A program made the translations under genes and the position numbers. Positions 52,350 to 61,933 of a DNA stretch of 64,000 nucleotides are shown here, one piece after another. The notes below the pieces were generated by a model that did not search any database, was not told the origin of the DNA, and worked only from the letters and a program-made list of their open reading frames with translations. Origin of the DNA: Caldisphaera lagunensis DSM 15908 (GTDB lineage: Archaea > Thermoproteota > Thermoprotei_A > Sulfolobales > Acidilobaceae); NCBI RefSeq assembly GCF_000317795.1, contig NC_019791.1, positions 806,001 to 870,000 of the forward strand, in the 5' to 3' direction. The stretch's first letter is position 1. Every line of letters starts with the position of its first letter.

Positions 52350-52733
52350 TCAGTCTATAAGAACTGCATTAACTATACCGTCTTGACCTGGTCTTGATGT
52401 TACCCTTGCTTTTCCATCACTTGTTTGTATAATTGCTCCTTTTGTTATTATATTTCTTTTTGCATATTCTCTATTTGATGGAGTTGACAGAACATTTAAT
52501 ATCTTAGTTACCTTTGCTTTTCCATTTTTGTCAGTAACTATTGCCTTGGAAACTTTCCTTAGAGATACTTTAGCATTACCTCCCATAACTCTTTTTATTA
52601 CTTTCTCATCGTTTTCTTGTAAAACGACTGGAACAAAAATCTCTCCCATAGCATATCTTCTTTTCCTCTTATGAATTAAATGCCTCAATCCACCACTAGG
52701 TTTTTTTATGTCTCTATATTGGTAAACTCCCAT
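52350..52733 (-). CDS. rps8e: 30S ribosomal protein S8e
   Basis: 127 residues. Typical archaeal/eukaryal S8e features: MGVYQYRDIKKPSGGLRHLIHKRKRRYAMG at the start, VRVMGGN-like RVMGGNAKVSLRKVSKAIV in the middle and RNIITKGAIIQTSDGKARVTSRPGQDGIVNAVLI at the end. Small-subunit component. It is transcribed alone with its own upstream region of about 120 bp. A short structured stretch follows. Confidence 0.97.
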   Translation of the reverse strand: MGVYQYRDIKKPSGGLRHLIHKRKRRYAMGEIFVPVVLQENDEKVIKRVMGGNAKVSLRKVSKAIVTDKNGKAKVTKILNVLSTPSNREYAKRNIITKGAIIQTSDGKARVTSRPGQDGIVNAVLID

Positions 52734-52857
52734 TCTTTACCACCGAAAGCCTCGCGATTCATTGGTAAGAATATAAGCTTATAAACTTTAATTTTTGTTG
52801 ATGTTTGTATTATAATGATTGCATTTTAAATTAAGTCTCCATTTATATTTTTATTAA

Positions 52858-53727
52858 TTATTTACATTCTCTATAAAATAGGTTATATAATAAATAATCA
52901 ACTTTATCTTTATCAAAATATTTCATTAAGATTCTTTTAGCATTTTCTTTCGCTTCATCCAAGCTCAATTCCATAGAATTTCTACCTATTATCCATAAAA
53001 GGCTATCTAAATGAATTTGAGGTATGTTGCTTAATTGAGAAACCTTATCCCATGCTTCTATAGCAATTTTAGGTTTTTTGAGTATCTCTTTATATGAGTT
53101 GCTTTCAATAATTCCGCTTGTATATGAAATGCATGATATTCTGACATCTATTGGCATAGGTATAACGATATTCAATGGTCTTAGTTCTCCTCTATTTTTT
53201 ATAGCATAATAAGACATTTTTATTGAAAATGTTATTGTTTTCTTCCATTCTTTACTATTTAAGGATTTTGCAATTTCTTCCAATATTTTATTGGGTTTTT
53301 CTAATACAACTTCTGGTCTTTCTAAAATTTCTAACAATATATCTCTAGATCCTTTAACTACTTTTTCAATCCTCTTTATCTTTGCAGCTCTTCCAATAAT
53401 TGATCCTTTGCAATCATTAATGAAATTTATTACGTTATTTATCGACTCTTCAAAATTTTTTGGTATATCTTTAGCAGACAAATATTCAGAAAAACATTTC
53501 CACCAATCTTCACCTTTCATTGTTAATTTATAACTTATTAGGGAAACAAGTAAGGAATAAATTGTTGCATAATTTTTTCCCACTTTTTCTTTAAGCTTTT
53601 GAATATAATCAAATTGAGGGTCTAATTTTTCTTCTAAAATTAAGACATTGTCTAACCCGAAGTTTTTTATTGAATCTGAAACTTTAATTAACCTCTCATT
53701 ATTTATATTCAATTTTACCACAACCAT
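52858..53727 (-). CDS. Archaeal 8-oxoguanine DNA glycosylase (AGOG)
   Basis: 289 residues. AGOG-type helix-hairpin-helix protein: the GSIIGRAAKIKRIEKVV hairpin region, TFSIKMSYYAIKNRG, IVIPMPIDVRISCISYTSGII with the likely catalytic Asp near residue 206 and IPQIHLDSLLWIIGR near residue 250. It removes 8-oxoguanine from DNA and cuts the strand (N-glycosylase/lyase), important at high temperature. The start ATG overlaps the end of the thiL-like gene by 13 nt. TTG 53712 is an alternative. The first partial gene of the window has a similar closing helix. Confidence 0.85.
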   Translation of the reverse strand: MVVVKLNINNERLIKVSDSIKNFGLDNVLILEEKLDPQFDYIQKLKEKVGKNYATIYSLLVSLISYKLTMKGEDWWKCFSEYLSAKDIPKNFEESINNVINFINDCKGSIIGRAAKIKRIEKVVKGSRDILLEILERPEVVLEKPNKILEEIAKSLNSKEWKKTITFSIKMSYYAIKNRGELRPLNIVIPMPIDVRISCISYTSGIIESNSYKEILKKPKIAIEAWDKVSQLSNIPQIHLDSLLWIIGRNSMELSLDEAKENAKRILMKYFDKDKVDYLLYNLFYRECK

Positions 53728-54608
53728 CCAAAATTATTTACTTTTTTGTTATTATAATAAACCCCATAACCTTCATCTATTTTCCCTACAACGAAGCACC
53801 TTATGTTTAAATTTGAGCATTCTTCTAAAAAATAGTCTAAATTTTCTTCACTAACAGTAGCAGCAAAATTATAGTCTTCCCAGCTATATAATGCTTCCTC
53901 TTCGTGAATATAGTTATTAAGTAATGGATCTATTTCTATTGAATCAAGTAAAATTTTAACTCTACTTGATTCTGATATATTGTATAAGGTTGACATCCAT
54001 CCATCGCTATTGTCCGAAGAAGATGTTGCATATTTATATATAGGAATATAAGCATTTATTTGAAAATCTGGTGTTATTGTTTTATTTAATATATTTTTAT
54101 CGATTTCATTAATATTTATTTTATTTTCTAATAACTTTTGGGCTAATGAACCATAACCTAAATAACCTATTTGTATTAGGTAATCTCCTTTTTTTGCTCC
54201 ACTTCTTTTTACATATTTTTTATTTTCCATTTTCCCTATAAAAACTACATCTATCCACGAATCATTTATTGATTTATTGCTATCTCCTTTTAAAACAATG
54301 CTTTTTAAATATTCTGATGCTTTACCAATACCTAATGATACTGATTTTAAAACATTTTCATCAGTTGCTCCTACACTATAAGATAATGCGATTGGTTTTC
54401 CTCCAGATACAATAACATCGCTTGCAGACGCCAAAGCTGCTTTAAACGACCAATCTTCATATGTCATCCATGGTAATTTGCTTCTCGACGATGCATATCC
54501 ATCTATGTTAATTAAAAAATCTTCTAAAGGACATGCATCATAATCTTTGCACCATTCGTTTTTGCTATTTTTCATGACTTCATTAATTAGTTTTTGCCAA
54601 TCTTCCAG
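53715..54608 (-). CDS. thiL: Thiamine-monophosphate kinase-like protein (ThiL)
   Basis: About 297 residues of the PurM superfamily with the ThiL layout: LINIDGYASSRSKLPWMTYEDWSFKAALASASDVIVSGGKPIALSYSVGA, then IVLKGDSNKS and RSGAKKGDYLIQIGYLG and SSDNSDGWMSTLYNISESSRV. It phosphorylates thiamine phosphate to ThDP, completing the pathway of ThiD-ThiN. The first codon is uncertain. A good GGGGA site is followed, 6 nt later, by CTG 54608 in frame. The first ATG (54575) is 42 nt from that site. TATA-like sequence at about 54637-54650 fits a transcript with the GGGGA near its 5' end. Confidence 0.78.
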   Translation of the reverse strand: MEDWQKLINEVMKNSKNEWCKDYDACPLEDFLINIDGYASSRSKLPWMTYEDWSFKAALASASDVIVSGGKPIALSYSVGATDENVLKSVSLGIGKASEYLKSIVLKGDSNKSINDSWIDVVFIGKMENKKYVKRSGAKKGDYLIQIGYLGYGSLAQKLLENKININEIDKNILNKTITPDFQINAYIPIYKYATSSSDNSDGWMSTLYNISESSRVKILLDSIEIDPLLNNYIHEEEALYSWEDYNFAATVSEENLDYFLEECSNLNIRCFVVGKIDEGYGVYYNNKKVNNFGWLW

Positions 54609-54711
54609 TTTTTATCCCCTGTTAAAAGAAAATGTTTTTAAATTTAAAAAATCAATATTCAATAAAATATATTAGCAAGGATTAATAACGTAAAAGCGTA
54701 GGGGAATAAAA

Positions 54712-55359
54712 ACGAAAAATCTGCCAATTCATATAGGAATTATACCTGATGGGAACAGAAGGTGGGCGAAAAGAAATGGAATGGATTATTTTACTGCATA
54801 CAAGAATGGGTTTGATAATTTAAAAAGGATATTAGACAATATAATTGATTATGGAATTTATAACGCATCTGTTTATGTTTTAAGTTATGAAAATTGCATA
54901 AAAAGGAGTAAAGAAGAATTAAATTTTCTTTTCGAGTTATCTAAAGAAGGTTTTTCATATATTAGACAAAATAAGAAATTAAATGAAAATGATATTGCTG
55001 TTAAGGTAATTGGGGATACAAGTATAACACCTGAATTTGTTCAAAATGAAATTCAAAAAACTGAAGAAGAAACAAAGAATAGAAAAAATGGATTTTTAAA
55101 TTTAGCGTATTGTTATTCTGGAGAATGGGAAATTAATTTGCTAAAGAAAGGAGAAACAAATTTGCCATCTTTAAACATGAAACCAATCGATTTAGTAATT
55201 AGAACTGGAGGAGTTAGGAGAATAAGTGGTTTCTTTCCATTATTAGTAAGTTATGCAGAATTATATTTTACAAATATGTTATGGCCTGATTTTAATGAAA
55301 ATGAATTAAAAAAGGCATTAAAATGGTTTTCTTTACAACAAAGAAACTTTGGGAAATAA
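54712..55359 (+). CDS. uppS: Cis-prenyltransferase (undecaprenyl/polyprenyl diphosphate synthase)
   Basis: About 215 residues. The catalytic motif HIGIIPDGNRRWAKRNG (54730-54780) precedes the first in-frame ATG (54781), so translation must start before it. Further motifs are VYVLSYENCIKRSKEEL, YCYSGEWEI, PIDLVIRTGGVRRISGFFPLLVSYAELYF and MLWPDFNENEL. Between an in-frame stop at 54691 and the motif there is no ATG, GTG or TTG. The AGGGGA site points to ACG 54712 (6 nt), with ATA 54706 and CTG 54721 as alternatives. It makes the long polyprenyl carrier lipid for glycosylation. Archaeal length is within range. Confidence 0.85.
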   Translation, partial: TKNLPIHIGIIPDGNRRWAKRNGMDYFTAYKNGFDNLKRILDNIIDYGIYNASVYVLSYENCIKRSKEELNFLFELSKEGFSYIRQNKKLNENDIAVKVIGDTSITPEFVQNEIQKTEEETKNRKNGFLNLAYCYSGEWEINLLKKGETNLPSLNMKPIDLVIRTGGVRRISGFFPLLVSYAELYFTNMLWPDFNENELKKALKWFSLQQRNFGK

Positions 55360-55458
55360 TGGGAAAATCTCATATCAAGACAATGGATTTAATTAGTATG
55401 TCTTAAGGCATAAAAGAATATATATTAAAAGTTTAAATATTAAAATCTTATAGAATTT

Positions 55459-56472
55459 ATGGTAGAAATGAAAATATTATATGCATCATCAAGTGTTGGA
55501 TTGGGCCACATAACAAGGGATTATCATATAAAAAAGAGGCTTAATGGAGAGGTAATTTGGCTAACAGCCGGAAATGCTTTAAAATATATTAAAGAGAAAG
55601 GAGAAAATTTTGAAGAGGTTTCTAATAAACTTCTAAGCTTGGGAGATTATATAGAGAAAATGATAAAAAATTGTAAAGTAAGAATTAGCATATCAAACTC
55701 GTATCAATTGTATAAAGCCGTTAAGCATAATTCAGAACTAATAAAAAAAGAAATAAATTTTAATGATTATGATTTAATAATTGCTGATGAATTTTGGGAA
55801 TTTATGTTTATTAATATTCCAAAAGAAAGATCAGTATTTTTAACCGATTTTACGAAAGTAACCATGAATAATAGCTATATTGAAAAATTAATTATACCAA
55901 GGCTGAATTCAGGTTTAATTAGTAGAATAAATGAAAAATTTGCTTTAAAAATTAATTTAAGCTTATGGGATAAAGATGATAACTTCATCAATCTAGGACC
56001 TGTATTTACAGATAATTATTTGGAAAACGATTATAAAGAAAATGATAACATTCTTATCAATGTAGGAGGTACAAACGCTGCTTTAAAAATTGCTGAAAAA
56101 ATTAAAGATAAGCTTAATGATAAATATGATGTAAAAATAATTGGTTCTTCAAAATATTTTAATCCTGACCCCAAAAAAACAATAAAGGAAGCTGGTATTT
56201 TAATAAGTTTATCAGGCTATGGAAGTATAATCGAGTCTAATCTGTTTAAGAAAAGAACAATATTTTTATACATAGAAAATCATTTTGAGCACATAGAAAA
56301 TGCAAATATTATAAAGGGTAGAAAAGGTTTTAGAGTATATCCTTGTAATGAAATTCTAAATATAAACATAAAAAATGAAATTGAAAAATTGAAAAAAGAA
56401 GAAGTTGATAGTCTAAAATTAAACGATTCAACAAATATGGTTGTAGAAGAAATTGAAAAATTGATCAGATAA
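55459..56472 (+). CDS. GT-B glycosyltransferase (MurG/GT28-like)
   Basis: 337 residues. An N-terminal MurG-like opening (ILYASSSVGLGHITRDYHIKKRL), a central DYDLIIADEFWEFMF region, then a second domain with ILINVGGTNAALKIAEKI and the nucleotide-sugar segment SLSGYGSIIESNLFKKRTIFLYIENHFEHIENANII. This is the donor-binding end of GT28 enzymes. It probably transfers a sugar from UDP-sugar to a lipid or protein acceptor. It follows the polyprenyl diphosphate synthase by about 100 bp on the same strand, so lipid-linked sugar assembly is a reasonable guess. Confidence 0.78.
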   Translation: MVEMKILYASSSVGLGHITRDYHIKKRLNGEVIWLTAGNALKYIKEKGENFEEVSNKLLSLGDYIEKMIKNCKVRISISNSYQLYKAVKHNSELIKKEINFNDYDLIIADEFWEFMFINIPKERSVFLTDFTKVTMNNSYIEKLIIPRLNSGLISRINEKFALKINLSLWDKDDNFINLGPVFTDNYLENDYKENDNILINVGGTNAALKIAEKIKDKLNDKYDVKIIGSSKYFNPDPKKTIKEAGILISLSGYGSIIESNLFKKRTIFLYIENHFEHIENANIIKGRKGFRVYPCNEILNINIKNEIEKLKKEEVDSLKLNDSTNMVVEEIEKLIR

Positions 56473-56547
56473 ATTTGAAATGTTATTAATATTTTTTGTA
56501 TGCAAAAATATTATTCTCGTTCAATTACTCAAGATTGGTGAGGCATT

Positions 56548-57462
56548 TTGGGAATAACAGAAGAAAGTTTAACGGGCATATTTTATGAGTTAATAAAAAC
56601 CGCTTCTACAAGCATACCAGCTGATGTATATGAAGGATTAAAGACAGCATATGAAAAGGAAACAAATTTAGCAGCTAAAAGACAACTAGAGGCTATATTG
56701 CAAGATATAGAAATAGCATGTAATAAAAAGGTACCAATATGCCAGGATACAGGAACACCATACTTCTTTATAGAAATGGGGGAGAATTTCCCAATTAGAG
56801 CAGGTATTTCAAAGATTGCTGCTCAAGCATTAAGAAAAGTAACTAAGGATGGTTATTTAAGGCCTAATGCAGTTGATCCATTTTATAAAAAGAATAGCGG
56901 CGATAATACAGGAAGGTATATACCATGGATGCACTTTGATATAGTAGAAGGAGATGATCTAAAAGTTTGGTTTATGACCAAGGGAGGAGGTAGTGAATTT
57001 CCGTCGACATTAATAATGAGCGAACCTATAGAAGGATTTGACAAGCTCAAAAGGGGAGTAATAGATACAATTGTTAAATTTGGGCCATTACCTTGTCCCC
57101 CATTGATTGTGGGAATTTCTATAGCAGCAGGAGGTGATATAGCAATGACATTAGCTAAAAAATCATTATTAAGGCCTATTGGAGAGAGGAACCCTGATCC
57201 AAATCTAGCTAAAATGGAAGTAGATTTATTAAATGAAATAAATAAACTTGAATTAGGGCCTCATGGATTTGGAGGCCAATTGACGGCTTTAGATGTAAAA
57301 ATAGATTATGCATATAGACATCCGGCATCATTTGCTATTGGCATTGTTACAAGCTGTTGGGCAACGAGAAGATCTTCAGCAATAATTCATAGTGATGGTT
57401 CTTGGGAAATGACTAGCAAACACATTTCATATAATGGAACAGGTTGTGTTATTGTGAGGTGA
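56548..57462 (+). CDS. fumA: Fumarate hydratase class I, alpha subunit
   Basis: 304 residues. Class I features are KVPICQDTGTPYFFIEMG near residue 58 (first Fe-S Cys), VGISIAAGGDIAMTLAKKSLLRP, a later Cys in VTSCWATRR and CHRHPAS-like YAYRHPASFAIGIVTSC, plus LPCPPLIVGI. It adds water to fumarate to give malate using a [4Fe-4S] cluster. TTG start with GGTGAGG 5 nt upstream. The beta subunit follows with 5 nt between. Confidence 0.95.
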   Translation: MGITEESLTGIFYELIKTASTSIPADVYEGLKTAYEKETNLAAKRQLEAILQDIEIACNKKVPICQDTGTPYFFIEMGENFPIRAGISKIAAQALRKVTKDGYLRPNAVDPFYKKNSGDNTGRYIPWMHFDIVEGDDLKVWFMTKGGGSEFPSTLIMSEPIEGFDKLKRGVIDTIVKFGPLPCPPLIVGISIAAGGDIAMTLAKKSLLRPIGERNPDPNLAKMEVDLLNEINKLELGPHGFGGQLTALDVKIDYAYRHPASFAIGIVTSCWATRRSSAIIHSDGSWEMTSKHISYNGTGCVIVR

Positions 57463-57467
57463 GGCAT

Positions 57468-58085
57468 ATGGTAAATGAATATCATTTAAAAACTCCTTTG
57501 AGTGATGATATAATAAATAAGTTAAACATTGGTGATATAGTTTATATTAGTGGTATAATGGTAACTGCAAGAGACGAAGCTCATGAAATGGCCTTAGAAT
57601 TGTTAGATAAAGGAGAAAAACTACCATTAGATTTAAAAGGTTTGGTTTTATATCATTGTGGTCCTGTTGCAATTAAAAAGGATAATAAATGGAGTATTGT
57701 TGCTGCAGGTCCAACAACAAGTATGAGAATGGAAAGTGTTGAATATAAATTTATTGAAAAAACAGGTATAAAGATGGTTGTTGGAAAAGGTGGGATGGGA
57801 AAGAAGACTGCTGATGCTATGAAGAAATACAATGCTGTTTATGCAGTTTTTACAGGAGGAGCGGGTGCATTAGCAGCAGAAAGAATTAAGGAAGTTAAAG
57901 ATGTTTACTGGCTTGACAAATTAGGAATTCCAGAGGCTATGTGGGTGTTTAGAGTAGAAGAATTTGGACCATTAATTATAACGATAGATAATAAGGGAAA
58001 CAACTATTATGAAAGAAGGCTTAAGGAAGTTGCAAACAATGCTGAAAAAATAAAGGATGAACTGATGCAATATAAGTGGACTTAA
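57468..58085 (+). CDS. fumB: Fumarate hydratase class I, beta subunit
   Basis: About 205 residues. The beta domain shows LKTPLSDDIINKLNIGDIVYISGIMVTARDEAHEMA, LYHCGPVAIKKDNKWSIVAAGPTTSMRMES, KMVVGKGGMGKKTADAMKKYNAVYAVFTGGAGALAA and GIPEAMWVFRVEEFGPLIITID, all standard. It pairs with the alpha subunit to form class I fumarase or the related tartrate dehydratase. Fumarase is more likely for a TCA-type cycle. ATG 57468 is chosen because GGTGAGG lies 3 nt upstream. Earlier in-frame codons fall inside the alpha gene. Confidence 0.95.
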   Translation: MVNEYHLKTPLSDDIINKLNIGDIVYISGIMVTARDEAHEMALELLDKGEKLPLDLKGLVLYHCGPVAIKKDNKWSIVAAGPTTSMRMESVEYKFIEKTGIKMVVGKGGMGKKTADAMKKYNAVYAVFTGGAGALAAERIKEVKDVYWLDKLGIPEAMWVFRVEEFGPLIITIDNKGNNYYERRLKEVANNAEKIKDELMQYKWT

Positions 58086-58202
58086 TCCAAAATTTTTTAA
58101 ACCCCTATAACTCCATGTATCTTTTTAGAGATTAAAAATGGAGATAAAAAGACATTACCAACAAAAATGTGTTACATCAAATCTTAATGACTAGGTGGTG
58201 CT

Positions 58203-59810
58203 ATGTTCATTTCTTTAATTCAAACTGTTATAATTGTAGCTATCTCTCTCATGGTTTCATATTTATTAAGCATGCCTATTTCATATTTTATAAAATATGA
58301 AAAAGATTTACCAAATACTAAATTAAATAAAATTGAAAATTTTATATTTAAAACTCTTGGAATTAATAAGGAAAATTCTATGAATTATAAAGAATATTTG
58401 TTATCGTTGTTATCATTAAATATAATATTTATTGTTTTTGATACAGTATTTTTAATGTTCCAAAATCATTTATCCTTTATAGGCCCTAATTATAAAGGAA
58501 TTAATTTTGACTTAGCATTTAATACTGCAGTGTCATTTGTTACTAATACAAATCTTCAGCATTATATTGGTGAAACATCATTATCCCTAACATCTCAAAT
58601 GCTTGTTATAATTACTACAATGTTTATTGGACCATCAACAGGTTTAGCTACATCATTCGCATTTATTAGAGGATTTATAAGAAGAGGTAAGCATTTAGGT
58701 AACTTTTATGTTGATTTCATGAGGTCTTTAATATTCCTTATTCTACCTTTATCAATAATATCAGCAATTTTATTAATTTTCATGGGTGTTCCGCAAAACC
58801 TTAACCCTTTTTATGAAATTAATTCATTTTCTCATCAGATAATTTATTCAGGTCCTGTAGCTTCATTGGAAAGCATAAAATTTTTAGGAAATAACGGAGG
58901 AGGTTTTTTTGGCTCAAATTCAGCAAACATACTTGAGAATCCATCAAATTTAAGTAATTATTTTGAAATGTTCCTTATGCTAATTTTTCCATTATCAATT
59001 CCTCTTGCATTTGGAAGAATTTTAGGGAAGAAAAGAGGATACACGCTTTTAGCAACAATATTGATAAGTATGATCATAACAATACTTATAGCAGAAATTA
59101 TAAAACCTGTTGGAATTGTAAGTTATCGTTTTGGTAATTATTCCGCTGTTCTCTTCAATACATTTTCAATGTTAACAAATACAGGAGCTGTTGATACATC
59201 ACTAGCAGCTATGTCTTATAGTGCTATTATTGCTTTTTTGTTCTCAATGTTTATTCAATCAATACCAGGCGCAATAGGAGTAGGATTTATGTACCTTATC
59301 GTATATGTTTTGCTTACATTGTTCATATTAGGATTAATGGTAGGTAAAATGCCTGAATTTATTGGTATGAAGATAAGTCCAAGAGATGTTAAGCTTTCTG
59401 TAATGGTTTTCCTAACGCATCCTCTGATAATTTTGATACCTACAGCTCTAGCTTTGACAATGGGTTATGCATACCACATTTTTGGTTCAATAAATTCCTA
59501 TACTTATACTGAAGTTTTATATGAATTTACATCAGCTGCTGCTAATAATGGATCTTCATATTTAGGAAACATAGGAAACACAATTTTCTTTAATATATCA
59601 ACAGCTATTGTGATGCTTTTAGGAAGATATTTGCCCATTGGCTTAATGCTTGCAATATCTCAATCATTTGCCATGAAAGAGAGAAAGAGGGGTCCTGAAC
59701 CATTACCTACAGAAGGTCTTCTATTTTTGGCTGTATTGATCTTTATGATTTTCTTGTTGGTAATATTAACATTCATTCCATTTGTGATAATAGGCCCATT
59801 ATCGTGGTGA
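58203..59810 (+). CDS. kdpA: Potassium-transporting ATPase subunit A
   Basis: 535 residues, about 10 membrane helices. All four selectivity-filter loops are recognisable: TNTNLQHY, the second in FLGNNGGGFFGSNSANILENP, the third in MLTNTGAVDTS and the fourth in SAAANNGSSY. KdpA is the K+-binding, channel-like subunit of the high-affinity Kdp pump. AGGTGGT before ATG. It starts the operon kdpA-kdpB-kdpC. Confidence 0.97.
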   Translation: MFISLIQTVIIVAISLMVSYLLSMPISYFIKYEKDLPNTKLNKIENFIFKTLGINKENSMNYKEYLLSLLSLNIIFIVFDTVFLMFQNHLSFIGPNYKGINFDLAFNTAVSFVTNTNLQHYIGETSLSLTSQMLVIITTMFIGPSTGLATSFAFIRGFIRRGKHLGNFYVDFMRSLIFLILPLSIISAILLIFMGVPQNLNPFYEINSFSHQIIYSGPVASLESIKFLGNNGGGFFGSNSANILENPSNLSNYFEMFLMLIFPLSIPLAFGRILGKKRGYTLLATILISMIITILIAEIIKPVGIVSYRFGNYSAVLFNTFSMLTNTGAVDTSLAAMSYSAIIAFLFSMFIQSIPGAIGVGFMYLIVYVLLTLFILGLMVGKMPEFIGMKISPRDVKLSVMVFLTHPLIILIPTALALTMGYAYHIFGSINSYTYTEVLYEFTSAAANNGSSYLGNIGNTIFFNISTAIVMLLGRYLPIGLMLAISQSFAMKERKRGPEPLPTEGLLFLAVLIFMIFLLVILTFIPFVIIGPLSW

Positions 59811-59815
59811 TTTAA

Positions 59816-61933
59816 TTGAGTGAAACAACTAGGTACCATGAAAAATATAATTTGAAGAAAATATTTATTGATTCCATATTAAAGTTAAATCCTGTATATT
59901 TAGCAAAAAATAACCCAGTTATGTTTGTAGTTGTTTTGGGATTCATAGTTACTTTGCTTATGATCGTGTTACCAAATCAAATTCCAGCTAATCAAATAAA
60001 CTTTTATATAGCAGTTTCTTTAACATTGTTTTTTGCAGCATGGTTTTCAACATTTTCAGAAGCGTTTTCAGAATATGAAGCAAAGGCAAGGGTTGATTCA
60101 TTAAAAATTTTTGAAAAAGAAATAATTGCCCATAAGCTTGTTAACGATCATTATGTCGATGTTAAATCTAACAATCTTAAGCCAGGGGAGAGAATTTTAG
60201 TTAAAAAAGGAGAGATAATTCCTATCGATGGTTTTATTATTGACGGATCTTCATATATTGATGAATCAATGATAACAGGGGAATCGGAACCTGTCTTTAA
60301 GAATAAGGGTGATCACGTCATAGGAGGAACTAAAGTTATTGAGGGAGAATTAAAAATAGAGATAACTGCTGAAAGAGGCAGAAGTTTTATTGATAAGATG
60401 ATTTCCTTAGTTTCTCAAGCAAAAAGACCTAAATCACAAAGTGAGATTTCATTAAATATTTTATTGTCTGGCTTATCGTTAATATTTTTAATTGTAACAG
60501 CAACACTTTATTATATTTTAAAGTCATTGGGATATAGTTATGTTAATATAGCCCTAATAATTGCATTACTGGTAGCATTAATGCCAACAACCATTGGTGG
60601 ATTGTTACCTGCTATTGGTATTTCTGGTATATCAAGATTAACAAGAGATAATATAATAGCAAAGTCAGGAAAAGCGATCGAGGCTGCTAGCGATGCCGAT
60701 GTTATTCTCTTAGATAAAACTGGTACTATAACAGAAGGAAATAGGGCAGCAGTAGAATTTATTCCCCTAGACAATTTTGATGTAAATTGTGTTGCTGTAG
60801 CATCTTATTTGGCCTCATTTAATGATAACACAAGAGAAGGGAGATCTATAATTGATTTGATAGAAAGTATGAAAATAAGGATACCAAACGAAATAATAGA
60901 TGTTGCTTTAATGTCTAAACCCATTGAATTTAATATAAATACAAGATATTCTGGTATAGAGATATCACGACCTAATAAATTATTAGATTATATAAAAAAG
61001 GATAAGACATGCCTTAAATTAGTTGAAATTATAGAAGAATATGGAAATAAAAATGAAGAAATAAAAATATTAAAAGGGGCTGTTGATTCCTTAATCAAAA
61101 ACGTTAAAAATGTGAAGAAGGAAGTTATAGATAAAATAGTAGAAGATGTTGGGAAAAAAGGAGAAACACCATTGCTTTTAATTATTAATGAAAAAGCTAT
61201 GGGTATAATTGTGTTAAAAGATAGATTAAAACCTGGTATAAAGAACGTTATATCTGATTTAAAGATAATGGGAATAACCCCAATAATGGTTACGGGCGAT
61301 AATCCACTAACAGCGAAGGTAATTGCTACAGAGGCTGGTATTGATAATGTTATTTCTCAGGCAAAACCTGTAGATAAGCTAAATAAAGTTCATGATGAGC
61401 AGAATAAAGGACATGTTGTCATAGCAATGGGAGATGGTACAAATGACGCCCCAGCTTTAGCTAAGGCTGACGTAGGAGTTGCTATGAATTCTGGAACAAG
61501 AGCTGCTAAAGAGGCAGCTAATATGATCGATTTAGATTCAAATCCATCGAGGGTTGTAAAAATAATAGAACTTAGTAAACAATTGTTAGTAACTAGAGGG
61601 GCAATAACAACGTTTAGTATAGCTAATGATATTTCAAAATATTTTACAATTTTACCAATGATATTAATATTAGGAAACCCAAAAATTGGTTATTTAAACA
61701 TTTTGCATTTAACTACACCTCAAACAGCAATATTAGCAACAATGATATTCAACGCTATAATAATTCCTTCATTGATTCCATTAGCTTTAAGAGGCGTTAA
61801 ATATAAACCAGAATCTCCTAGGAAGACGTTTATTAGGAACTTTTTGATTTATGGCATTGGAGGTGCATTGCTTCCATTTGCTGCAATAAAATTGATTGAT
61901 ATTATATTAGCTATTTTAATGGGTGTTAAGTAA
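59816..61933 (+). CDS. kdpB: Potassium-transporting ATPase subunit B
   Basis: 705 residues, a P-type ATPase. TGES actuator loop in DESMITGESEP near residue 160, phosphorylation motif LLDKTGTITEGN near residue 300, GDNPLTAKVIA and hinge GDGTNDAPALAKADVGVAMNSGT near residue 540, KdpB-specific SKYFTILP near residue 605. The nucleotide domain has about 30 additional charged residues (about 385-415) compared with the bacterial enzyme. It hydrolyses ATP to drive K+ uptake. TTG start, with GGTGAT 5 nt upstream. The stop overlaps kdpC by 1 nt. Confidence 0.97.
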   Translation: MSETTRYHEKYNLKKIFIDSILKLNPVYLAKNNPVMFVVVLGFIVTLLMIVLPNQIPANQINFYIAVSLTLFFAAWFSTFSEAFSEYEAKARVDSLKIFEKEIIAHKLVNDHYVDVKSNNLKPGERILVKKGEIIPIDGFIIDGSSYIDESMITGESEPVFKNKGDHVIGGTKVIEGELKIEITAERGRSFIDKMISLVSQAKRPKSQSEISLNILLSGLSLIFLIVTATLYYILKSLGYSYVNIALIIALLVALMPTTIGGLLPAIGISGISRLTRDNIIAKSGKAIEAASDADVILLDKTGTITEGNRAAVEFIPLDNFDVNCVAVASYLASFNDNTREGRSIIDLIESMKIRIPNEIIDVALMSKPIEFNINTRYSGIEISRPNKLLDYIKKDKTCLKLVEIIEEYGNKNEEIKILKGAVDSLIKNVKNVKKEVIDKIVEDVGKKGETPLLLIINEKAMGIIVLKDRLKPGIKNVISDLKIMGITPIMVTGDNPLTAKVIATEAGIDNVISQAKPVDKLNKVHDEQNKGHVVIAMGDGTNDAPALAKADVGVAMNSGTRAAKEAANMIDLDSNPSRVVKIIELSKQLLVTRGAITTFSIANDISKYFTILPMILILGNPKIGYLNILHLTTPQTAILATMIFNAIIIPSLIPLALRGVKYKPESPRKTFIRNFLIYGIGGALLPFAAIKLIDIILAILMGVK

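Noticed and set aside
54781-55359. Short uppS starting at the first ATG
   Set aside because: Would remove the HIGIIPDGNRRW catalytic motif, which is intact and in frame just upstream.
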